A stretch of DNA of 64,000 nt from Cymbomonas tetramitiformis (Eukaryota; Chlorophyta; Pyramimonadophyceae; Pyramimonadales; Pyramimonadaceae). The translations under genes were made by a program, and so were the position numbers. Where the stretch lies: contig LGRX02035310.1 of NCBI GenBank assembly GCA_001247695.2, positions 1 through 64,000 of the forward strand. Direction: 5' to 3'. The first letter of the stretch is position 1. Each line of letters begins with the position of its first letter. Positions 24,326 through 35,199 of the stretch are shown in pieces. A model generated the notes under the pieces. It worked only from the letters and a program-made list of their open reading frames with translations, searched no databases and was not told where the DNA came from.

Positions 24326-26125
24326 TCACCCTAGCATGTTTCGTAGTGGCACAAGGGAAGAGCCTTCTTGCGCTCGTTGGGGGTACGCCACCAAGGGGTC
24401 GGGATTAGAACCCGCCCGAAAGCCTGACATGCCCGGCATGTTCCTCTCAGGAGGAGCCGCCGGCGTCCCACCGCGGCGCGTGACCTTGACGTAGTTCTCG
24501 ATCTGCCTCACTGCCGCAAAAATGCGTTTAAGCATGTCGTTGAGCTTATCAGTGTCGCCGGTGGGGACCGCCGCTGAAAGCACCGCACCAGCGGCCCCAC
24601 CCTGGTCCGCCTGCTGCTGCTGCTACGAAACGTAGATTGCTGTGACGAGGTCCTTGAGCTCGCCAAGCGGTAATGCCCTCAAGTCAGAAAGACGTGTGTA
24701 GCGCACACGCAAGGCCGCGTAGAAATCCGGGTCGAGGGAGGAGTAAATCTGCTCCTTCCTCGTCGCGTCTGTCGGGGTCCAGTCAGCGGCTCGATTCTCG
24801 TGAACAAGCCGCTGCACCTTAGCCAGAATATGCCTCGGGTCCTCTTTGGCGGGATACCGTAAAGCAGAATGCTCCGCCTTAACCCTTAAGCCGGTATCTG
24901 GGTCAGATCTGACCCAGAAGCGATGGCAAAGTATATGCTGCTTGGGCAATTGCGGTTGCATACCTTGCATGATTTGTGCACTGGGTATTTGCACGTACAC
25001 CGTTGTGTGCATATGTAAGCGTAGCGTACTTGTGCGGGGCACGTATGCATAATATATATCGCACGTACCCGCATATTTGTCGCGAATCAGTTGCACATTT
25101 GTACGTTTTTTGCGTAATTTTATCTTGCAAACCATACAAAACGCGCCTAAACTGCAACGTTATACTTACCTACGGCTCATCTACAAGCACGCGTTGCATC
25201 ATGGGCCATGTCCCGATCATTATGTAAGTGATTGGTGGCTATCATCATGGAATATGACCCATAGTATCGCAAAAATCACCACACGTGTCCCTTAAATATG
25301 GAAAACATTCCTTAAGTATGGAAAACATTGTGAAATATATGTATTTTTAGTGTTTTTTTTTGCATAAATCCACAGAAAACGATAGGCAGATGAACGCACA
25401 TCGGTGAAAGTGAATCATCCTTGGAACGTATCATCAAGGTCGATGATTTAATTCCAAAATTGTGCAAAAATATGTCGAGCAGATGTCGTCAACAATGACG
25501 ATGAAATTAAATCGTGCCTGTAAAATCGAAAACATTCTAACCATGTGCGCATATAAGAGTGGATATATTCGACATATATCGACATGTAGTGTCGCAAATA
25601 GTTGGTAATGTAGGTATGCAATAATTGGTAAAGCAAACGGGCATTTAGTGACTAAGCATACATCGCAAAAATCCATTCTCACAACACATATAGAAAACCC
25701 TCTAATTCTAACCACCGGCTTAAGGGTTAAGCTTCTGCCGAACCGCAGGGGGAAGGCAACCTTTGACCAAGTCGATCAAGGCACGTCTCCCATCCATGTC
25801 TAACACCGCGTCAGTGCCCTGCAACCAGCCGTCCGCCGTGGAGTCGGGCTTCACGAGGTACGTGAAGGTGTCGTACACGAGCTTGTTGATGTAGTCCTCG
25901 TGCACGCCAAGCGTAGGGTCGTCGAAATCGAAGACGTCGGTGTCCAGCCCAGCAGACTAAATCTCCTGCTTCACGTTGATCACCAACTTCGCCAGCTTGT
26001 CGATGTCGGCGTAGGTCGCCTCGAAGTACACATCAACCGCACCAAGGATGTGCCCACGCATGGCCTTTGCCCATTTTCGATGCCGACCGCTGGAGTAAAT
26101 CTCGACCACCTTCCTGGAAACAGCT
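24326..26125 (-). pseudogene. Gag pseudogene of the gag-only LTR family, split by a TTAA element
   Basis: Read on the minus strand, homology to the 45.2-kb gag begins near 26125 (KVVEIYSSGRHRKWAKAMRG), passes an in-frame TAG at about 25958, continues through the FDFDDPTLG and DMDGRRALIDLVKGCLPP blocks, is interrupted by 844 bp of foreign DNA, then resumes with EHSALRYPAKEDPRHILAK and DWTPTDATRKEQIYSSLDPDFYAALRVRY down to about 24620 and a last block to 24326. The zinc knuckle and C-terminal membrane part are absent. No LTRs are visible at either edge, so it is a truncated relic. Confidence 0.8.
24883..25726. mobile_element. piggyBac-like non-autonomous element (MITE), 844 bp, TTAA target duplication
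   Basis: The ends are perfect 13-bp inverted repeats CCCTTAAGCCGGT (24883-24895 and the complement at 25714-25726), flanked by TTAA at 24879-24882 and 25727-25730. TTAA duplication with TIRs starting CCC is the hallmark of the piggyBac superfamily. The interior (CATGT, TGCGCATA-rich) has no transposase-size frame. It sits inside the gag pseudogene, and removal of the element with one TTAA leaves the gag frame continuous at that point. Confidence 0.9.
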
Positions 26126-26397
26126 TCACAAGGGTAGCATAATCATTCAGGAATAGAAAGGTGCTAAATGGGGAATAAAAATCAGGTCCTGTATCTCGGG
26201 AATGGATTATATGTCACATGCCATCTATCGTTTGTACTGTGAACTATCACTAGGTATCGCGGAGGTACAAGCGGTTCAGCGTGTGCAATATTTTGCGTCT
26301 GGCCCACCCCCTTCCTCTAAACAATTTATTGCATGTAGCATGACGCATATTTTTTTCCACCATTCGATTCTAAAGCGTTTGTATTCATTAGGTGAAT

Positions 26398-26693
26398 TGT
26401 CAAGGTTGGAAATCGGTTCGGGGATTTCACTGTACGAGCCGGGTCAAATCACATATATCGTCATGGGGCGAAATAAAGTGCTCCACGACGGGATTTGAAC
26501 CCGTGACGTTCGCTTCTCTAGTGCGACGCTCTAACCAACTGAGCTACGCGGAGGATGATGATCCTTTCGCGCATTTCAGTGGTACTCGTACAGATCGGAC
26601 TGTTACAGATCGATGATCGACTATGCGTGTGACATCGACGACGACGTACCAACATCGCGACTGCGGGCGTCTGTCATCTTTCGATCCGTAACA
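26398..26693 (-). repeat. TRIM 3' LTR (sense is minus strand)
   Basis: The 296-bp repeat has its plus-strand ends at TGTCAAGG and CCGTAACA. It differs from the other LTR by a few substitutions and a 4-bp indel near 26473 (GAAATAAAGTG versus GAAAGTG). Confidence 0.92.
26481..26553 (-). tRNA. tRNA-like gene in TRIM 3' LTR, anticodon reads AGA
   Basis: The 73-nt sequence folds into a full cloverleaf: acceptor CTCCGCG/CGTGGAG (one G-U), D-arm GCTC/GAGC with AGTTGGTTA loop, T-arm ACGGG/CCCGT with TTCAAAT loop. The A box (TAGCTCAGTTGG) and B box (GGTTCAAATCC) are intact. The anticodon loop CTAGAGA gives AGA (serine), but the stem has an A-A mismatch beside the loop and the variable loop is only 5 nt (ACGTC), whereas serine tRNAs have a long variable arm. 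Charging identity is therefore doubtful. No intron, encoded CCA or immediate T-run terminator is seen. Confidence 0.8.
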
Positions 26694-26707
26694 TATCTCC
26701 CCTCTTT
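26694..26707 (-). promoter_or_regulatory. TRIM polypurine tract
   Basis: On the minus strand AAAGAGGGGAGATA abuts the start of the 3' LTR (TGTTACGG). The same tract, AAGAGGGGAGATC, occupies the same place in the large element at 51003. Confidence 0.85.
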
Positions 26708-27007
26708 AAAGTGTCGTGACCTCACGACATTCGTGTCGAGTTACTTTTCAGAGGTCCGACCTCAAATGTGATGACGTGGCAGCCTGCGATGAAGCTGGGT
26801 AGCAGTTCTTGGGATGCAACCCATCGCACCGAAGGTGCATCGCAGTTCTTGGGATGCAGCCCGAATCCACGTCATCAGCGCGGGTCACATCGTGCCCATG
26901 CATACGCGATCGTAGCGCAGGTCACATCACCGTGCCCGAGCATACGCGATCTTAGCGTAGGTCACATCGTGTGCCTTATGCCGTTACATCTGAGGCGGTT
27001 TCCGAAC

Positions 27008-27024
27008 CGTCGCTTCGATACCAA
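27008..27024 (-). promoter_or_regulatory. TRIM primer-binding site (initiator Met tRNA-like)
   Basis: On the minus strand TTGGTATCGAAGCGACG follows the 5' LTR directly. It matches the common TGGTATC(A)GAGC site complementary to the 3' end of eukaryotic initiator tRNA-Met, with one or two differences. Confidence 0.75.
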
Positions 27025-27316
27025 TGTCAAGGTTGGAAATCGGTGCGGGGATTTCACTGTACGAGCCGGGTCAAATCATATATATCGTCATGGGGCGAAA
27101 GTGCTCCACCACGGGATTTGAACCCGTGACGTTCGCTTCTCTAGTGCGACGCTCTAACCAACTGAGCTACGCGGAGGATGATGATCCTTTCGCGCATTTC
27201 AGTGGTACTCGTGCAGATCGGACTGTTACAGATCGATGATCGACTATGCGTGTGACATCGACGACGACGTACCAACATCGCGACTGCGGGCGTCTGTCAT
27301 CTTTCGATCCGTGACA
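27025..27316 (-). repeat. TRIM 5' LTR (sense is minus strand)
   Basis: The 292-bp repeat ends GATCCGTGACA next to the TGAAT duplication and contains the second tRNA-like gene. Confidence 0.92.
27104..27176 (-). tRNA. tRNA-like gene in TRIM 5' LTR, anticodon reads AGA
   Basis: It is identical to the copy at 26481-26553 except for one base that creates a G-G mismatch at the base of the acceptor stem (3' strand GGTGGAG). A and B boxes, T-arm and the CTAGAGA anticodon loop are unchanged. Because it is the upstream LTR, Pol III initiation here would run into the element body. Confidence 0.78.
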
Positions 27317-27324
27317 TGAATACC

Positions 27325-28570
27325 TTTCGTTTGAGCTATCGATTGGCCCCATCCGCAACCGCATCAGCTTAGCATTCAGTCGCGACTGCAAGCTAAGTTG
27401 GTGCGGTGTGAGATGGTTTCAACCACTTGCGGCTTTGCATAATAGGGGTTTTCATGAGAATCTTCTCACGAAACTTAGCAGTGATATTGTTCATAGCAAT
27501 ATCAGTGCACCCTCAAGAGCATATGGCAAGCCGTTGAGTATATTAAACAATTAAATACGGCAGCGTGCTGGCATGATGCCTTTTGGGTTTGAAACCCAAA
27601 CCCAAACATGCCAAACAGCGAAGGGTTTCCCGTGAGTTCCAGCGCACGTAACTTTGCAAAATATATTGATAAGATGTATATATTTCACTTTTCTGAAGTG
27701 CAAGGTTTGCGATAGTTTGTGCGCGAAGTTAAGATATTATTTCTTTGACCCAGATTTATGACTTTGAATATCACGCTAAAATCTGTGTCAAAGAAATAGT
27801 TATACCATTTTGCGCACAGACTTTCTTAGACCTTGTGCTTCGAATATATCAAAGATAAATATCTTGGCAATATTTCTACGCAGTTACGTGCGCTAGAACG
27901 CACGGGAAGCCGAATGCTGTTTAGCATGTATTGGGTTTGGAAACATTCGAACCCAAGCCCAATAGATCTGGCAAAGAAATAAATTGATGGTTTTGCCAAC
28001 AAGTTATCTCAGGACTTGAGCTTCTGAGAACTGAAAGATATATATCTTGTAAATATTTGTGCATAGTTTCGCGCGCTATAACGCACGGGAATTATTTTTC
28101 AGTTTGGCATGTATTGGGTTTGGGTAAACTCGAACACAAACCCAATAAATCTGCCGAAGAAATAAATTGATGGCTTCGTGCACAAGGCTTTTGAGGCCTT
28201 GGGCCTTTGGCAACTAAAAGATATATATCTTAGTAATACTTTTGCAAAGTTACGTGCGCTAGAACTCGCGAGAAGCGCTTTACTGTTTGGCATGTTTGGG
28301 TTTGGGTTTGCATGTACCCAAACCCATGATGTGCAGCACGCGTTTTGCGCATAGCTTACATCAGAGGTTGTGCGTTTCAGGGTGCACCAATATTGCTGTT
28401 AGCAATACGTTTACCAAGATAGTATCGTGCGCTAGAACGCACGAGAACCCCTCCGCTGTTTGAGTTTTTATGCGATGTGCATGAAAGTTATAAGGGCCTA
28501 TCAGCTTAGCTCGCAGTCGCGACTGCAAACTGAGCTGATGCGGCCACGGATCGCCTCAATCAAGAACCCA
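27325..28570. repeat. Large foldback (inverted-repeat) element with internal 180-300 bp reiterations
   Basis: The ends are imperfect inverted repeats: GCATCAGCTTAGC..CAGTCGCGACTGCAA near 27360 and CAGCTTAGCTCGCAGTCGCGACTGCAA near 28500. Inside, blocks with ACCCAAACCCAAACATGCC, GTTACGTGCGCTAGAACGCAC, AGATATATATCTT and AAGAAATAAATTGATGG recur about four times, the leftmost in the opposite orientation to the others. It has no coding capacity. It abuts the TRIM target duplication and I could not find a clear target duplication of its own. Confidence 0.7.
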
Positions 28571-28794
28571 AAAAGTTCCTAGGAGTCTAAATGATATATC
28601 CGTGTGCGTTACGAACGTTGGAAAATGTTTTCCTAATCTAATTTACTCGCAAACAGTGTGGGGTATACGTGCAGTGAAGCCTTGATTTAATATTCACGGC
28701 TGTGAATTCCAGATTCGGGAGGGCGTAAACCGTACGTTTATGTGAGAACTGAACTCTCTGAAGTCGGCTTGGTTGCAAAGACCTGTCTGGCATT

Positions 28795-29030
28795 TTCTCC
28801 AAGTATTTTCAGACGTGTTCTCAAAGTGACCCAATACCGAACGATCGGCAATCGAACGGTTTTTGGTCACTTTGGGAGCGAGATCGCGAGTTTAGGCTTG
28901 GTGACAACACGCGAGACAACACTAAGTATTTTCACACGTGTTCCCAAAGTAACCTAAAACCGTACGATCGGGCGATCGAACGGTTTTTTGTTACTTTGGG
29001 AACACGTCTGAAAATACTCAGAGAAAATAC
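28795..29030. repeat. Long hairpins with ACGATCGG cores
   Basis: From 28923 to 29022 the sequence AAGTATTTTCACACGTGTTCCC.. is followed by its near-perfect reverse complement, with CCGTACGATCGGGCGATCG at the centre. A diverged hairpin of the same type lies at 28798-28880 (arms CAAAGTGACC/GGTCACTTTG). These could be palindromic MITEs. Confidence 0.75.
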
Positions 29031-29699
29031 TTACAGTCTGATTTGTTGAATATGCAATTCTCTCCGGGAGTGTGCCCCTGTCCAGCGAAATAAAGATCTC
29101 TACGATTGTATACTAATCTGAGCAATCTTTTGCTTCAAAATATTATCACATATTCCTACTTAGTACGTGGGTACCCGTTTCGCAGAGAATGAAAACCCAT
29201 AGCGCAACTATTGCGGGTTTCAAATTCCTCAAATTCCACCCGCTTCCGCCAAATGAACGCGTCAGCCCACAACGAGATGTGTGGTTGACCGTTCAGTCTG
29301 TGCAATTTGTTTAGGGAAAACAACGCATACGAAATACTATTTTTGCTAACGCTTCCCTCATCCGTTGCCCAGGCTCTCTTGCAAACGAGCGCGCGAATGA
29401 GGGAAGAGACGCCTAGCAGAAACGTGGACACGGTTGACATCCGCGTTTCAGCTAGAGGTGAAATTGCACTGCCAAACGGTTAGTATGTGTTTATTATGCC
29501 TATATGATATGCGTGATATGTTCATGCTGTGCAGGATGCGTCCGTGTTGGGCGTGAGTCGAGTTGGCTGGCTCGAATCACGCCCAATACTCCCCCTCACA
29601 AGAACCGTCCAGCATCCTAGATTCCGAACGGCTCTTGCTTCCAACCCTTTCTAATTTAAGCAGAATTGCCTGCACACTCGGTATCGTGGTCAGGAACTC

Positions 29700-29852
29700 G
29701 TAGAATTACGTATCTGGTTCAATGAAAGCCCCGTACCTGGTTCGCTGAAAGCCCCGTATCTGGTTCAACGAAAGCCACGTGTAAGTTCGCAAGCCCTGTA
29801 TCTAATTCAATGAAAGCCCCGTATCTGGTTCAACGAAAGCCCCGTAATCTTG
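29700..29852. repeat. Short tandem repeat GAAAGCCCCGTATCTGGTTCAA
   Basis: About six irregular units of 22-28 bp, each with GAAAGCCCCGTA and TGGTTCAA, occur in a row. The frame across them is accidental. Confidence 0.8.
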
Positions 29853-30549
29853 CTTGTGCAAAGAATGTTGTTCCTAACACTTATTACGTAGAATGTATGT
29901 GGAAAGTTATGTTGTGTTAATGCCCCGTGTGATAAATGTGATAAATACCCCGGTTTTGACTGTAGCTTAGGAGACGTGGAAGCGTGGTACGTTTCAACTC
30001 TGAAGAAGTGAAAGATTTGATATCGAAAAAAGCGCAAGAGTTTCACACACAACTGTACAAGGGAGTGGAAAGCAAGGGCAGGGCACCTTTCATTTTTGAT
30101 GGAGAATCTTTTACCGTGTCCTCTTTCTTGAATAGAGGACAATAAAAGGCATGCCATTAGTGTGTTATATATAAACATATTCGTTTTGGAAGTCCCATAT
30201 TGGTCCCTATCCTCACTTTCCCACACCTGTACGGACGCACCATGCTTGAAACGAAAGCCACAATTCTTGACATATGTATCAAGCCCTGTACCGTTTAAGG
30301 CTGTTAGTTGGAAGAAAGGGTGTTCATTTTCGCGGCGAACACGCGTGGCATGTCTAGTACAACGACACCCGCCTTTGTCGCAAGAAATGCACACTCTGCT
30401 GTATTTTTTCGGAGGCTTCCTCATGTTTGCAATAACCAAGTGAACAGGTGGGGTGGGGGGGGGGAAATAATAATTTAAAGGTGATATTACACGCATGTGC
30501 TTGTGTCACAAATTTATTCCCCCAAAAATGTACATAATTTATATTCCCC

Positions 30550-31156
30550 ATTTAGAACTTTTCTATATATTCCCCGATAATCATTTTCCCCTTCACAAGC
30601 CGCTCTCGCTGCCCTGACAGCCGACATGTCGATGCCCAGTTCAGCAGCGGGCGCCGGTGTCGTATTAGGTGTCACCGGCGTTGGCGAATCGCGCACTGTA
30701 CGCCTGCTTGGAGTCTGATGGAGGCGTCCAAGTCGCTCTCTCTTATTAGTCTTCTTCGTGTCCTCGAAGTCATCATACTCGAATGCCAATAGAGCAGATG
30801 GTGCAACGTTGGGCTAACGCTGCGGGAATAACAAAAATGCACAATTGCCAGAAACCGAAACAACGCAAATGTCCAGATGACGGCGGAGAAGATGGCGTCG
30901 ACGTCAACTAGTATACGACCCAGCAAGGCGGCGAAAGGTAGCTAATCTCAGCCGGTGTTTCCAAGGCGAAGTCTCGTAGAAAATGCCAATTGCGTCACCG
31001 CCACGTGATCCCGTCAATGCAGCGGCGTCCTCAAACGTACATTCCGTCCCCTAGTGGGGCGCCCAACGCGTGACGTACCCGCCTACTCAAACGGCGTCTT
31101 TAGCCTAACATGGCAAAATCAGTGAACGAATAATACGTGGAATGGGTCCACGACCT
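30550..31156 (-). pseudogene. 5' part of another gag-only LTR element (gag N-terminus, leader and PBS)
   Basis: The minus strand reads from a PBS-like GGTCGTGGACCCATTCCACG (ending near 31155) through a leader region (CTTTAGCC..ATGGC, CCCTAGTGGGGC) matching the right end of the 63.7-kb element, then a hydrophobic N-terminal stretch, then MTSRTRRRLIRESDLDASIRLQAGV (about 30790-30715), the counterpart of TTRSKKSLTRDSDIDASLRL in the 45-kb element. A frameshift follows (PTPVTPNTTPAPAAELGID), and homology ends near 30550. The upstream LTR would start at 31156 but its outer end is not recognisable. Confidence 0.7.
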
Positions 31157-31299
31157 AGAGGGATATATCCAAACGATATATCCTGATGAGCCAGAAAGTG
31201 CAGTCTATCGTTCACTAGAGTGAGTGTAAAAGTCTTATAATGTGGGAGTCTCCTCTCTCCAGCTCTTCTCTTCTCAATCCTCCTTAATTATTTGATGAT

Positions 31300-34140
31300 A
31301 CCTAATGTTATTATACGACCGCACGAGTATGTTTTCGATGCTACGGGTATTTAACTATTGGGGATATGCTTTCTATATCGGGCGTATGCTTTCAATACAA
31401 GGTAGCGGTTTTGGCTGTTACTTTTTTCTTACACTTATTATCTTACTTTTCGGTTCACAGTTCAGTTGTCTTCCCCGAAGCTGGCAACACTTGAGATCTT
31501 ATGCATCTCGGAACTCATCTCGGAACTCAACTGTACTCTAGTCCGTACTCTGTAGCTACTATGATAACCACCATGTGCATGCACCTTAACTTCGTGAAGA
31601 GGAACCGATTCTCATCGATGAGAATCGAAGTCGATATAGTTTCGGTCGGGATCTTGTGCCTTCGCCTCCTAGCACCCCTCCTCCCCCCTTAGGGAAGGTC
31701 ACGTCCACGCCGACCACGTCGGACCTGTTGCTCAGGATGATTATACAGGTCTCAGCCGCATGTTGTCTGGGATGACATTACACTTCCCATGACACACCGC
31801 AGTAAGGAGTACGGCCTCTTTAAGCACAAGGGCCGGCCTCTCATCGGTCTGTCATCTGCACTACCAGGCTCCCCCAAGGCTCGAGTCCTCACATCCATTG
31901 CCACGCTCAAGGTTTTAAACCTTCCAACACGGTACACTACAGGGTTGCTGGATTGTACAGGATCTCTCCTGCTGCCAGGCGTTTGTAAATACCACGACAC
32001 AGGGTTGTTGCCAACCTGTTACAAGGTACAAACACGTCATGTGATGACAATGGGGTTTGTACTAGGGTGTATCGCGAGTCAGTACGAGAGACAGACGTGT
32101 CAGATTGACGAGTGACAGCACTGATGACAGTCACCAGTATGACCGAGAGGTATGACGAGGGTGACTGACAGAATGTGACTTTTGAATATCTGCACCCACA
32201 GCAGATTAGGTTTGAGAGAGTTGGTGGGAAACCATCCAGAAATTGTGGGAAACCATTCAGTACTCAACCAGCCGAACAGAACTGGAGGGAAACCAGGAGA
32301 GCCTCAGTTCTTGCCACATCATCATATCTATGATTATTCGGAGGAGAAATCTAGGATTGCTCAGAAGACAGATCAGAGTTGATTGGCAGCTGCAGTCCGA
32401 GGGCTGTATAACATGACAGATATCGGGACTGCTGAATATGAAGTGACTGGCCATGTGGCATTCGAATCCGAGGTGAGCCGAGGGAATTCGAGTCGGCAAG
32501 TTACTACTAAAAGAGCTGAGCAAGCTATCACATCAGTTTTTGAAATAGTTACACGTGGCACCCAACCTCCGGTTGCTAGTAACTCCGACTCATTAAGCTG
32601 ACCTACCGCCAGTTCCCCTCTCCTGTCTTGGAGCGCTTGTATGTTCGCCGTGGGGGCGTGCCCTGTTTCTTGCGCTTTGGCATATATTCTTGTGTGGTAC
32701 CGCTTCTGGTTGCTCTAGTCGTTGTCGTTGAAGTATTCTCGTGCCGTTTTGTTATTGGGTTTTTATTTGGCTTGTTGCGAGTGTTGTTTAACCACTTTGT
32801 GCGCCGCGGACCTTTGCTTTTTGGTTCCTTGTGGGTGGTCGATAGGGAGAATACATATTTGCACTACACATTGTGCAATATCCAGTGGGCATCACAGGCC
32901 AATAACGCCGCCAATAAAAGGCAATATACAATGCACCTGCAGAATGAAAGTGAAGCATTGCGACTTGCACGACTGCGTCGGTGGAAACGTGATGCGCGAT
33001 ACCGACACCACAGGCAACGTGTTAAAGCGAATGTGACATTACAGTAAATCCATCTTTTAGCAATACTGCGATTGAAACCATACTTCATAGGTGGTCAGTC
33101 GTTAAATCCTGATGCGTGATGGCACACAATTAAAAACTGAGATAAGGGCATATCGCGACGATTACATAACGGTGCCCTAAACCTACGGCGATGAGGTACA
33201 ATGTACCCGAATGCCGATTGGTTACCCTTTAAATATGATGGTTTTTTGTTAATGATATCGGGGACATGACAAATGATGACCCCCATATGGTTGAATAAAC
33301 GAATACGCGCGCGATGTGATAACATACGTGTAATGAATTCTGTTACCGTGCTTTCGCTGACGCATCATTTGCTGCGGGCGATTATGATAGTACTATGCTC
33401 GTTAAGGAAACGACATACACGTTGGATCCGATACGTACGGTACAAAATGTACACGTTGGACGATGTGACATGAAACACAACGGTGATAATTTGTCATTTG
33501 TTTGTGTCACCAATGCACACTCAATTCAGCTCTCCTTCTGTACACGAGTACGTATCCGCGCGCACATCTTGCCAAACAGTAGGTATACGTATGTACGTTT
33601 GTTTGACAAGTACGCACGGTTTGAAAAGCAATACGCTACCGGCATTTAAAGCCACTTTCTCAACCTGGTGCCATTTATTTGTGTGTAAGCGAACCGAAAG
33701 CGTCCAAAGTGCTGTCCATGATTGTCGGTGATATTATCAGCAAAGCGAGCTTCGCAAGATTTGTGTATATCATACTGGTAATATAATATATTCGTCAGTG
33801 CAACAGTGAAGAGGCCGTTTGCATAATATCCGGGTACGCATCAATGTACGTCATCAGCATGTGCTGACACACGACGCCGTTCTTTGCGCAAGTACGAGTG
33901 TGTTTACATTTATCTCAGTACGGATATAATACGATAAATATACTGTGTCGTAAGTGTTCGATATTTAATCACAATAAAACATTTCGTGTATTTTCACTGT
34001 CGTGAATTGGCAGTGTAGCCTTGTATGCCCCGTTCGCGCCGGGAGAAGCGTCGCGTATTAAGTCACGGTCCGTGTCTACTATCGGATGCCGCTGAGTTTG
34101 GCACACGCGGTAAGTGCGGTGTGGTAAGCCAGGGTTGATT
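31300..34140. other. Non-coding stretch, no gene recognised
   Basis: Only short frames are present. A 108-codon plus frame at 31789-32115 and a 139-codon plus frame at 32628-33047 (ending in an Arg-rich helix, LRLARLRRWKRDARYRHHR) have no domain I recognise. They could be transposon fragments, but there is not enough signal to name them. Confidence 0.4.
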
Positions 34141-34146
34141 TTTAAT

Positions 34147-34580
34147 TTAGTTAATGTTGTCCAGTCGGAGTGTGGCTGTGCTTACCATCTCATTGTCGCT
34201 GTCGTGGCGGTGGGTGAGGTGTGTGTTACTATTTACTTCGTATTGCACTTGCTGTGCCTTTGGCGCTAGCCATCTGTCTATGTTCTTGCCTTTCGTCCAA
34301 TTTAGGGTGGAGTTTACAGTCGGTCCTACGTCTGGTAGGTTTTCTTCCATCACAAGGCGCTGCCATTCTTTGCCAATCGCACGTATGTTTCTGCCTGTGC
34401 GGGTGTTGCTTACATTCAGGTCTCCCCCTATGTCCACATGTTCATTTGGTTCAGCTGCTGTTCTTTGCAGTATTTTGGTCCACTGAAAAATAATGATTTC
34501 TGCTTCGTTCGCTCTCACTGACTCAATCGTTCTCTTCCAGGCCATATGCGCATACTCGGCGCTAAAGCCCGCACTCAATT
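34147..34580 (-). pseudogene. LINE AP-endonuclease C-terminal fragment
   Basis: The 143-codon minus frame carries IIFQWTKIL, HVDIGGDLNVSNTR (the GDLN motif of EEP nucleases) and NLPDVGPTVNSTLNWTKGKNIDRWLA (the TW..G..ID strand near the end of the domain). It covers the half of the domain that is missing from the copy at 2752. No RT follows downstream (towards 34147) and no N-terminal half precedes it, so this is an isolated fragment. Confidence 0.7.
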
Positions 34581-35199
34581 TTGCGATTAAGTCAGCACGT
34601 GCTTAGCGGTTCCGAAGCTTCTCCACCGAGTACACGCCTTCGCACTTTGATCGTCCAGCTGCGTGCAGTAGATCTCTACTTCATAAATCAGGTCACATTT
34701 GAAGGTCTTATGAGCGACATGTTGTTAACAATACATGTCCATATACACGTGCACTACGTGTCTTAGGACGTCCTACGCATTAGGGCCATTGGCGGTATGG
34801 CGGGACACAAGCGGAACCAGCGCAAATTTGTGGATCAGATTCACCTGCTTCCCTTTGGATCCTAAAACCGCGCAGGAAATTTGCATTTCCAGGTCAACCT
34901 CTTGTTATAATCATTCCATCAAATAAACCATCACATCACATCCAAGTGTGTAATAGCGTGTATGGACATGACACATCTTGTGTTATGGAAAGCTCGACTA
35001 GCAGTTATGCTAGTGTCATGCTTCTTAGTAAGTACATGGGCGACAGGTGGCACTTTCGAAGTTGATCAGTATCAAGCGGCATCTTCCCCTTGCATAATTT
35101 GTGATCAAAGCAGGATCTGCCATCATTCGTCCAGGGAGACCGAGAGAATACGAGCTCACGCGACGGCTGAACGCTCACACTGAAGGGGAGACACAAAAT

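Larger units (their letters stand above)
26398..27316 (-). mobile_element. Complete TRIM (miniature LTR element) with tRNA-like genes in its LTRs
   Basis: The element is 919 bp. LTRs are 26398-26693 and 27025-27316, both TG...CA, with a 5-bp target duplication TGAAT at 26393-26397 and 27317-27321. The minus strand is sense: next to the upstream LTR is TTGGTATCGAAGCG, close to the TGGTATCAGAGC initiator-Met primer site, and before the downstream LTR is the purine tract AAAGAGGGGAGATA. The 331-bp interior has no coding capacity; it carries CAGTTCTTGGGATGCA motifs and TACGCGAT..TAGCG repeats also seen in the big element at 51-57 kb. Each LTR contains a 73-nt tRNA-like gene in sense orientation. 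Confidence 0.93.

Noticed and set aside
29807..30496. 229-codon minus frame with Cys-rich VCISCDKGGCRCTRH
   Set aside because: The Cys cluster is suggestive, but the frame runs through a tandem repeat at its end, begins in a polypyrimidine tract and shows no complete domain; not called as a gene.
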